The notes under the pieces are model-generated. The model was not told the origin of the DNA. It did not search any database and saw only the letters and a list, made by a program, of their open reading frames with translations. Source: Aureobasidium sp. EXF-3400 (Eukaryota > Ascomycota > Dothideomycetes > Dothideales > Saccotheciaceae). Taken from it: a DNA stretch of 64,000 nucleotides. Below are positions 49,484 to 59,900 of this stretch, piece by piece (positions within the stretch are counted from its first letter, which is position 1; each line of letters opens with the position of its first letter). A program made the position numbers and the translations under genes. The stretch lies in contig SWBL01000196.1 in assembly GCA_024195585.1 (NCBI GenBank), positions 1 through 64,000 on the forward strand, written 5' to 3'.

Positions 49484-52191
49484 GGGGAAACTGACACTCA
49501 AGCCCATGAGTCGGCCACTAAGGCTATGGAAAACACAACCATCATGTCAGGATTCCAGGACGAGTCTCAGCGTGCGTTGAGAAGCCGAGTACAAATCCCT
49601 CCCGGTGGACTTGTCTCTGCGCCGGCTCCACTCTGTGCATTCTTACAGCTGGAAGCTTGACGAGTCGCATGCTTGGAGATAGACATGCTCCTGATACGGG
49701 CTGAGGCTATCGAAGCCGACACCCAAAGTTAAGCTTGACTCCTAGACTTAACTCTGGATCAGACACAACTATGTGGTGTTTAGCCGACGCTGTATCGCGC
49801 CGATACCCGTTCGACTGCCTAAAGCAGTATACTCAAGGGAAGACGTTGTCCACGAAACGGCGTCCAAAACTCATCGTCTCTAACAAGCGACGAGAGGTGG
49901 TGCCATAGAGAAAAGCAAATACCGGCAACCTAGGAATCGAGGGTCAGGCTCAAATCCGCCTAGGGCATCTATCACCCCGCTATATTGGAACCCCCCATCC
50001 ATTTTCGCAATATCGAAACCAGATTCATGCTTGAGGACTGGACGGTCTCCTGGAAGGTTCAAACGTAACTGGTTACAAATAAACGACTTCGGGAAAGGCT
50101 CCGGTGCAGAAAGTGCAAGTGAAGCCTCGCAGGAGCAAAGGATCAAGAGTGCACTTTTTTGAAAGTCACTCACCAAGAGGGTGGCATGTCGTGATGTTTC
50201 CCCTCCCCAATAAAGTCAATGTCATCCCAAAGTTCGTAAGCCTAGACTTTCCTCGACACCCCTTCTTCGTGCGTATGGCCATTGGCTTATCGGCACGCAT
50301 GGCAGCATTGCAGCTACATGGATCGGCGCGGACCGTGAACGTCAACCAGATTTCTGTTCTGAGACACGGGTACGCATGCTTAGATAACAGCTCGCTGTCG
50401 CAGAAACAAAGCAGGCAAGGGAAAAGCTGCAGTATGCAGCTACGCCAGCCAGCTCTCCTCAATGCATCTGGCCAAGTCGCCACCTGCAGACCTGTTTGAC
50501 GAGGCTGGAGAATGTCGTGCGTGTCAGCGGGAGAAAGTAAGGTTACACTTTCCTGCACTGCTGCAGAAGAGAGAAAAGAAGCAAACAACAGTCCCGCGAT
50601 TTAGTTGCATGCACCCGATTGGCAATTGCGGAGACCGAGCAAAAGCGTCTAGAAACGGGGTAAGAAATCCCGATGCGAGGGCGCAGGAAACAAAATACGG
50701 AGTACGGCGGGCTTTGGTGGAGAAGAAAATGGAATCGCAGCCTTAGGAAAGAAGCAAAAGCAGATGGGTACAAGGCGTGACTCGTGAGGAGTTGGAAGCA
50801 TGATGAACGAAGGATTTGTGTTCAAGCCGGCTCGACGGGGGAGAGGACTTCCGTGACGGTCCCCGTGAGATGGTAGATAGGTGAATATTCACCCATTGAT
50901 ATCTCGCAACGTGCTGCAGTGGAGATGAGATGGGTGAATTGGACGGTGCGTTGATACGAGGCCGCACTCTCGCTGCGGTAAGGGAGATGAAGTTGATCGC
51001 ACAAACAGCTGATATCCGGCGCTCCGAGAGACCGTGACGGAAGACGGTATGGAAGACAGTCCGAGCATTTCGCTGACGCGAGGTATGATGCATGACTCGA
51101 CGTCAGAGACACGAGAGGTACAGCTTTTGGAGCATCAGGGGTACCGCGGCATGAAGGTGCTTTTTCTCAAAAGTCATGATTATTGGTCGATCAGCTGGAT
51201 AAGAATGGCTCCGCGTCTGCAGCTTGCGACGCGGGCATGGCTGGTGCGACGTATAGTCGATCAGCATGTCATTGGCTGGAGAAGCTGCAGTTGTTGCATG
51301 CTGTTTCATGTCTCGAAATTTCACATGAGAGAAATAATGGCAGCCATGGTGAGGTGAGAGTAGAGCTTTGGAAAGAGGCCAGCTTTGCTTGCAAGCAGAG
51401 GACAAGGGCCGCAAACAAACAATGGAAACGAATGAAACATAGCAACGATAGCAACGATGATGGGCTGAGTGGAGAAATAACGTTGGTGCTTCTGGACGTG
51501 TAGCGGCCGAGAGTCGCGAGGTGTGGACTTCTGGGTGGTCGGTGGAAGGTGCGTATTCGCCAAGTCCCTTGCTGCTGCCTCCAACAGATCGAGAGACGAT
51601 GTTTCCTCTGCTTAACTTGTTTTTCCATAACCTCGCACTTCGCACAACGATACAGCATTTCCCAGTCACAGAATTATCAGAGAAATTGTGCAGACACGGC
51701 TTCCCAGCAACCCAAGACCAAACAACATTTTTTTTCTGGCTAGAGCTCCCAAAGCTTCTAGCACGCACATCCGTTCGCCGCCGACGCAACCGCCTGGTGA
51801 GCACGAGCCGAGCCACCCCTTGGCCAAAAGGCATCCGAGCTTTGGAGCGAACCCCTAACACCAAAGACACAGCATCCCAACCATCTTCCATCACCTCAAG
51901 CAACAGTCGCCAGCCAGCATCATTCAAGCCATCCTCATTCCAAACTGCCACTTCCCACCAACCCATCTATCAACCAACATTCTTCCACGACTTTTTGGAA
52001 GATAAGCAAAGCTGACTATCCATTCCCCGATCGACCAATCACCGCCCAGCCCCAAGCTTCCAATCCGCGTGCTCGCCCACATTTTCCCAGCCGAAGCCCA
52101 GAGGAAACAGAAACGCCGACGCGCCCAAACAATCAGCTTCTGTGTATACTCTCCGCACAACACACGACCGACTCAATTCAACCCACCCAAC
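49484..52191. other. Longest gene-free block of the window
   Basis: 2.7 kb between OMS1 and the GDS1-type gene. A minus-strand frame of 287 codons (51103-51966) overlaps plus-strand frames of similar length and has no domain-like pattern, so it is not called. A perfect 14-bp palindrome (GGTGAATATTCACC) lies at 50880-50893. The last few hundred bases are C-rich promoter-like sequence. Confidence 0.5.
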
Positions 52192-53497
52192 ATGCCATAC
52201 AACACCAGAAGAAAGTCGCTCTCGCTCTCCGAGCTTGGTATCACCGTCCCCAAACGCTCGCGCGCTTCTTCGCAAACCCACCCTTCGCCGCCAGCTACGG
52301 TCATCGATGACGAGCCTGTCACCAAGAAGCCCAAGAGGTCGCACGACTCGCTGTCCCCTCCTCCGGCTTTGATGAGCCCACCAAAGACAAAGACTTTGTC
52401 CATCCGTACTGAGCCACCATCACGATTGGCCGAACACACTCCTCCTCCATCGCCCGGAACCCAGACAGTGCATACCATCGACACCGAAGGCATCAGTGAT
52501 GATGTCGTCGTCGCAACCATCAAGCAGCTGGAAAAGACGGCCAACAGGCCACATCTAGTAAAGGAATTGGCTGCAGTCTTGTGCCACTGCATCGGCGCCG
52601 TGGAGAAGTAAGCATAAGCAGCCTTCTACTGTGCTCTCACATGCTGACTTTCGCTATAGATCTGCCAACCCTGCCAACCTGATTTCATCGCGTCTCACAA
52701 GTTACCTCAACCGCACTTGGCCCGCCGTCAGCCCTTGTCCGCTGGCAAAGTACCAGTCTCAAGTCCACCCCCGCCCATTGTACTATTTTTTGACCACTCA
52801 ACCCCACCAACCTATTCCCGAACTTTCGCAATCCCACGACATTCCCGCCTCCCGTCGCATCATCACCCCTGCCCTTTCATCGGCCGCCGACGACGAAGAC
52901 GAGAAATACAGCAGGTCACGCGCCTCGCTCTCTCCCGAAGTCGATCTGTCCAGCCCCGAACTCGACGAGCCACCACACGGCGACATTGGCTCCACATTCC
53001 ACCCTCGTCACTCGCTCTCGCGCGATCACCCTCCCACCACCTCCAACTTGGCTCATAACCGCCGTGCCGATAGCCCTCCCCTCGAGCGCGAGGAACGCGA
53101 TTTCAAGCAGACGGCAAACGCCTTGCAAGAGCTTCGTCGCGCAAGCCAGGAAGTCATTACCAAGCCCATCAAGGTTGAGGATTCCGAGACAATTGCCATG
53201 TCGGTCGAGTCGGATGAAAGCGTCGTTGAGGCCACCGAAGATCTTTTCGATGGTCAGGATCACCTCTCCTCGTCCGTGAGCACTCTCTACGACCTGAGCA
53301 GCCCACTCTTGAGACCTCAGGGTTTCTACGATCTCAAGACGCAACAGGCCCAGGAATGGAACACTGAAAAGAGAATCTCGATTGACGCAATGTCTCTGGA
53401 CGATCAGGATGACGACGCTATGGACATGTGGAACGACTTCCGCAGCCCCGAGAACATTGACCTGGATGAACTCGAATGCCTCTTGGACGCCTATTAG
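52192..53497 (+). CDS. GDS1-type winged-helix protein, 417 aa
   Basis: Putative nuclear regulator of the fungal GDS1 family. Exons 52192-52607 and 52660-53497 are joined in phase 2 over a 52-nt intron (GTAAGC, GCTGACT branch, CTATAG acceptor), giving CHCIGAVEKSANPANLISSR. The winged-helix region spans about residues 105-205: DDVVVATIKQLEKTANRPHL, VKELAAVLCHCIG, then SSRLTSYLNRTWPAVSPCPLAK and HPRPLYYFLTTQPHQPIPE. The N-terminus carries a basic motif, VTKKPKRSHDS, inside a Ser/Pro-rich stretch. The C-terminal half is Ser/Asp/Glu-rich and disordered and ends DLDELECLLDAY, an acidic hydrophobic end that could act as an activation segment (inference). Confidence 0.85.
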
Positions 53498-54842
53498 ACG
53501 CCCCACACCTCTTCTCCACCCATCTCGTATCTTCACACCCCCACCTTCTTCATTGCCATCTTGTTTGAGCTCGGAAAAAGCGTTATGCATTTTTGTTTGC
53601 CGGACCGTACCCAAAAGATTTGTTGGCCCTTTTTTTGCTTTGGGAAGCATTTTTCCACTCCCACTCCTTCTTACGACCTTTCTCATTTGAAAGCCACTTT
53701 CCTCTCTTCCGAGAGATTGTGGGTTACGCTGGCGCGAGCCATGCTACCCTTTACGGCCCCACTCCTGTATTACTAGACACGACCCCCTCCATTTCTCACC
53801 CTTCACAGCATCTTGACGAGAAAAAAGAAGCCGAACGAAAACCTTTGTACTTGTATATAAACATAACACCTTCTTGACGATAACCATAAAACTTTTTGCT
53901 CTCCTCGCACGTCTTTACCAAAAATGTGTTCGAGTCCGTCTATGTCCGGGTGATGATTGTCGTTTCCAGCCCAAGTTGTCTTGAAACACGCCTCTCGGAA
54001 CACGGTTTCGGATTCTCCGTTTGACCAAGTCGTGCTGGTATTTGGGGCAACCCTGGCTCCTGTTTCCAGACAATCACAACCAATGAACGCTAGAGTTTTT
54101 TCATGTATTACTCGGTACAAGTAGTCTACAGACCGTGCCCTACGTTTTCATAGTATATATGTCGCTCTACGATGGTTGTTGATGGTTTTAGCGCAATTTC
54201 GTGTTATCTTCTTGTACTCCACTCATTTCTCAAACCAATCTCAAGTCATTGCTTAGAGGAAAAATGAACTCTGGCAAGAAACGTCAGTGAACAAGATATA
54301 ATACAGCCAAGAGCATTCTGTACAACTTTCACGTCTCCATCACTCGGCAGATTGTGCATGTTCTCCATAACATGGTCTTGTCTCCTAAAATACGAACCAG
54401 AAAAGCAGACTCCCTGACGCGCATGACATCACACTTTTCCGTCCCCCTCTCTTCCTCCAAACCAACCACTTTTCCTTCTGCACCTTTGTTCATGGTATTA
54501 GTACATCTGAGTTGAAAGTCCAGTCGAATACACGTGAGTAGTTGTTGTATAGAGGAGTATGCCGTAATTCCCGAGCTCGGTCATGTGTGAATCCTTCCGG
54601 TAGGCAGTGAAGGCTTCAAAGAGGTCCAGTCTCGAACTTTGCGGCCGCAAGCTGTTCGGCCTCATCTTACTCCCAATGGACCCCAAGCCACATAAACTGC
54701 TAGCAAGTCCAATTTGACTGAGAGGCGACGTCCAACCAAGTCTCCATAAACCGCGCATCAACTTGCAAAAAGAAGGTCGTCGGCACAGATTCAAACACTC
54801 GACGAAGATCAACAAGACAACATACCCCGAATCGAAGGCACA
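53498..54842. other. Intergenic, no gene recognised
   Basis: 1.3 kb containing the 3' end of the winged-helix gene (T-rich, 53560-53880) and the promoter of the next gene. No RNA gene or repeat seen. Confidence 0.5.
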
Positions 54843-56212
54843 ATGCAAATCCCAACTTTCTTCCTGCGCACGAATATGCGACTGCTGGTCTTCCAGGCGC
54901 TTGTTGCATGGCTCTCCATCCGCTGTCACTACCTGCCAATCCCTCCGGTCATAGGTTTCGCTCTCACGTCAACCTTGAGCACATACGTCAACAATGCAAA
55001 AGACATACTCGACAGCAGATATGGCTTTATTCTCCCCTTGGAAGCAGCATATTTCCTCCCAGCAGCCTTGGAAGCATACATCGTGGGCAGTATGCCTGAA
55101 CTAGCCATCTTACTCGGAACCTCGCCATGCGACGATAGAATCGTACCAAGAGATCCAGAAACCAACATCTGCGTTCCGGAAATTGCGTACCAGTGTCAAC
55201 AATACGCAGACATGTACGCTCACCAGTCGGTCAAAGGTAGTTTGCGGATCATGGAATCTTGCTGGGAGAATTACCATACAGATTTCGGCACTGCGAGAAA
55301 ACATCACGACAGAGCTCATAAACATGATAAAGCTGTTTTCCTGCGATTGGCTGGATGCATGAGGGCGATGGAGTATTGGGAAGACAAGATGGAGGTTTGT
55401 GGAAGAACCTTGCCTGTCAGGCATTGTATCGCGGTGTATGGTGCGGAGGACGCACTTGCATATCTCCGGCAGGCGAACATCGGAGTATCTGAGAAGGAGA
55501 AGACAAGTGAAGAGACGAGCGTTGGAGCAGGTGAGAAACCAATAGGTGGACATGACGTCGGAGCAGCAGATTCATGACACAGTGCTAAGAAAACTACGAA
55601 AAAGCAGGACATGTGGCTTTGAATGATGGAAGCGACAAATTTGCCATGATGCACATGGCATCACCGTGTGACCACAGAGCCATCAAAGACTACAACAATA
55701 CCAATGTCTGTCTCTCAGAACTAGCTTACCATTGTTATATTTGGGGAGAAAAGAGACCACAGAACGACCTTTTTGGGCTCCATGTCGCGAACGCCTGCTA
55801 TTTCGATTACCAAGTCGATTTTGTCACCGCCAGAGACCACCATAACAGTTGCCACAACCACGACGATTATCCGTGGGATGTCATGCAAGTGCTCGCATGC
55901 ACTCACGTCATGGACTTCCGGAAGCAAGAGACAGGGTCCCGTTTCCCGGAATCATCGGTCGTGCTTTGCATCGAACTACTGGACGCGAAGGTGATAGGGG
56001 GTACAGGTCTTGAGATGTTGTATGCTGTAAGGGAAGCTGAGGCGAAAATGAAAGCTGGAGATAACAAGGCGATAGAGGAAATAGCGGCAGCATCTGAGAA
56101 AACAATTGCGGCAGCGGTAGCAGCGGGAAGCGAAGTACCTCACGACAGCGCTATCGCATTGTGGTATATGCTGGTGAGAGTTCTAGGAGAATCGTTCCCG
56201 AAGAAAGGTTGA
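54843..56212 (+). CDS. Cys/His-rich protein with two tandem homologous repeats, 430 aa, novel-looking
   Basis: Not recognised. I join 54843-55530 and 55608-56212 over a 77-nt intron (GTGAGA donor, GTGCTAAG near the end, AAAGCAG acceptor) in phase 1. The product holds two copies of one domain. Repeat 1 starts SPCDDRIVPRD at 94; repeat 2 starts SPCDHRAIKD at 248. Cysteines lie at 96, 110, 118, 140 and 172 versus 250, 264, 272, 293 and 327, so spacings are 14-8-22-32 and 14-8-21-34. Both share the motif TAR-x-HH-x3-H-x-HD (TARKHHDRAHKHD and TARDHHNSCHNHD), NxC-x2-E-x-AYxC and DF before TAR. Residues 11-30 and 62-82 are hydrophobic, so a signal sequence or membrane segment is possible. Without the intron there would be two adjacent genes from one tandem duplication. 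Metal binding is inferred from the His/Cys pattern. It lies next to the siderophore synthetase, tail to tail. Confidence 0.6.
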
Positions 56213-56936
56213 GAGTCCTAACGCAGACGCGGCATTGTCATCGAGGACTTGTCGGGTCAAGGAAACTTAGCTCGAGAAAAGTGGCCTTGACTTTGTACCA
56301 TCAGCTATAAATTATCACCAAACTACAACTTGTATACTTCTCTCATCTCCTTGGATCTCCATCGCGAACACATCCACCATCTCAAACGCTTGTCCGCCCA
56401 ACAGGCCCGAGCAACCCGCTTCTTCACGTTGCACCCCATGACTCACGACGCAAAAGCAGACTTGTATTGAGCACGATGGCGTCAAAACAGAGGGATGCTT
56501 AGGCGAAGGTCTTTTGGGTCTCCCGATCCCCTTGAGGAAAGTAGAGTAAAGCGGTGTGTCGCGTGGCTGCACCGTCGCTGAGGACTTCGCTAGTTTGATG
56601 ATGGCAGATGTGTTGATGGCGATGTCGATGATGATGATGAGGGATGCAGGCGAGAAAATTATTGAAGGTTGGTGTTTGATGAAGCTCTGTTGATTCGGCG
56701 TCGAGGAAGTGGCAATGGTTGCGTTGCATCAGACTTCAAGGAAGGAAGCAGCAAGTCGCGCTTTCCTTCCAACTTTCACCATGGCGACATCACGGCTTTT
56801 GCTTTCTTGTTCGGGACCAATAAATATTAGGAAAGTACAACCAATAAACAAAATGCTAAACTGAAAATGATCAAACGCCTCCCCGTCCTTTCTTTCCCCT
56901 CTACAATCTGGCTCTTCCACCGCCATCTACATTATA
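56213..56936. other. Convergent intergenic region
   Basis: 720 bp between the repeat-protein gene and the NRPS 3' ends. A short GAT-rich run lies at 56620-56650. Nothing else seen. Confidence 0.5.
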
Positions 56937-59900
56937 TTACGATTCAAGCACTCCTTGAATCTCAATTTTCAGCTCTTCGATCAAGCCCTCGGCTTGCTCC
57001 AAGTCCATCATATCTTCCCATCCAAATACACCGATACCCAGCGCGCCATCGACGACAGTCGCTTCAATATCGAGAGATCGCTGTGACAGGTCAGTAAGCA
57101 TGTCTAGGAATCTCGGTTTATTGCAACCACTTACTTTGTATGTCTTCTTCAGGATCTCGTGCTGCAGCTCTTTTGGCACGACGAAATCATCTCCAGCAAT
57201 ATCAGATACATGACTTCGCTTTTCAGTACGTTGCTTGTCTGTTTCCTCGTTCATCACCACTGCTTGCTTTCCGGCAGTATCTTCATCATTATCTGGCACC
57301 TTGACAAAATTGACAAAGGTGTCTACTGTGACTCCAGTCCATGCCTGGATTTCCCACAGTCCAACACTGCTGTTTTCAGGTGTACTGATGGCCTGCAAAT
57401 CCTTCTGGATTTGCTTCGCGAGCTCAACAAGAGATGTCCTTGTAGGAGAGCGAACACGAAGAGGGACGAGGTTCAGTGTTGGCGCTGCCAAGCTAGAAAG
57501 ATCTTCTAGGTGTGAGCGATTGGCTAGGTAGATGCCTATGATCACGTCCTCGGCCGTGGGATCAGTGTTGTAACTGTAAGCTCTGGCATAAGCTGCGAAG
57601 ATGACAGACTGGAGACTGAGCCCTTGTTTCCTTAGCCCGTTCTCGAAACTGGACATGTCGGATATGGCACGAGGATCGTAGACCTCGATATGGCGAGCTG
57701 GCGAAGAAGAGTCAGACTCCAGCTGTGGGTGTTGCACGCCTTGAAGGTAGTCTATCCAGAAGGTTCTTGCACTCCTCTCGACCGTGCTCAGAGGTTGAGC
57801 GATGAAATCGGCGAATTTGATGGGAGATAGTTGTGTTGCAGCAGAATCTTGCAGATAGCCACCCAACTCTTGACTGAGCAACGACAAGCTGATAGCATCG
57901 TACAGTGCGTGATGGATCTTGAGACATAACTTGTATGTATTGTCTGCTTTTTGCGCAGTCAGGCGGACGAATGGCTGTTTACTTGTCGACGATGGCGTCT
58001 TTTCGTGATCCAAGTCCACGAACGAAGCAGGAGCTTCGCGTAACACCATTTGCAAGAAAGGTATATGGTTGTCCTGAGTTGCGACAAATACTGTGCGCAA
58101 TACTGCATTGCTTGACACAAGCTTCTGCCATGCTTGCTTGACATCATCCATAGTGGTCGAGACAGTGGTAACGTACTCGAACTCACCGAAGAAGAGTTGC
58201 CCGTTAGTGGCTTGCCATGCCCCCAACATGTATACTTGGCCTGCAGTCGCAGGCAAGATCTGCTCGATGTGTTGGTTCTCGTAGCCAAACTTGTCAGGTG
58301 TGAAGCCTTTCTGTGTCATCAGGTCGGTGATGACTTTATCAGTAGTGTCGACCCTAGCCTGTGGCTTCTTTTCCATCTGCTTGTTTTGTGCCACTGAAGC
58401 GATCTTCGAAACAGAGCCAGCGCGTACGATCTCGCTCACGGTAATCCTTATGGCTTTCTGACGCAGCAAAGCCGAGATCTTGATAGCATTGATCGAGTCG
58501 ACGCCCAGATTCTGAATAGATGCAGTCTTTGAGATCTCAGATTCCGGCGTCTTCGTAACCTTTGCAATCGCATCGCGAACCGCATACTCGGTATCTGACC
58601 AATGTCCTGCATCCTCGACTATTTCATTAGTGGCTTCGGCTGTCTGCTTTGTGCCAGGTTCTAATTGCTGCTGGAAAGCAGGTAGGCCACAGACGCTGAC
58701 TTCTTGATTATTGAACGTCAAAGTCGGCTCATGTGGCTGGTCTACGATTGCTTGCAAGACTCCGTCGAGAGTGTCAAGAAGGTTGCTCACGCCTCCTGCA
58801 TCGAAAACGCTGCTCTTACCAGCAACTCGCCAGATCAATGAGCCATCAACAATCTCAGCTTCGACAGCTACAGGATACTCAACCTCAGAGGCGCCATTGA
58901 CGGACTCATAAAGCGATTGAGTCTCACTTTCGGTAGTATCTGGTCGTCTCTGGAAGGTGAACAGTGAGTCGAAGAAAGCATCGCTCTGACTTGTGGCTGA
59001 TGATTGGATTTGTCCTTGGCATGCAGCTTGAATTTGACGCAGCGGGAAGTGTTGATGATTGGAGATGTCAGAGATAGTCGCTTGCATACTTTGCAACACG
59101 TCCTTCCTGGATCCATGCAGGACAGAACGCATGATGACTGTGTTCATCATGGGGAACATGACTTCTTCGGCAAGTTCGCTGTCGCGACCAGCCAAGACAA
59201 CTCCGAACATGACATCTAGTGATTTGACGGTGTGAGAGAGGACAAAGGACCATGCAGTTTGGCAGACAGCTTGCAAAGTTATTCCTTGCTGCTTGCAGAA
59301 TGACGAGAGGTCATTAGCTGCAAGATGACTTGTCTTCTCTGCGCGATGTGTGATTGCTTCTGAGCTCTCGATGCCTTCGATTTGTGGAAGCTGAGTCTTC
59401 TTTGCGACGGTCAAGAAACTGCGCCAGAACGTGACAGCCTCCTCATTGCCACCATGGAAAGTGTCTCTCAAGATATCGGCGTAGAATGGGCGAGATTGGA
59501 ATCTCTCATTGTAAGCATTATTGACATCTTGGTGAAGTAGCGAAAGACTGTGACCGTCGTAGAGAGCGTGGGCAATCGAGAACACAAGGTAACTGTCCTT
59601 GGGAGTAGATACCCAAGTCAAACGCAATTGTGGTTGGGTCAAAGCAGCTAATGATACACTGGTGTCGATGTGCGCCAAATGCTCGTCAATGGCTTCTTCG
59701 CTCGACAGCTCGATACGATCCGAATTCATATCGCCAGCTTCATGGATAACTTGAGCGAAGGTGGCATTCAAGTCCGGATCTTCAATCTCGATGAAACCTG
59801 TTCGGAGAATAGGAGAAGCTTTGATCACCGTTCGCCATGCCTGTTCAAGCCTCTCGATGTTAACGTCTTTGGAGAGCTTCATGACATCGTGGTTGAAGTA

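Noticed and set aside
51103..51966. 287-codon open frame on the minus strand in a gene-free block
   Set aside because: No domain-like pattern, odd composition rich in Arg/Ser/His, and overlapping plus-strand frames of similar quality. Looks like chance in a GC-balanced region.
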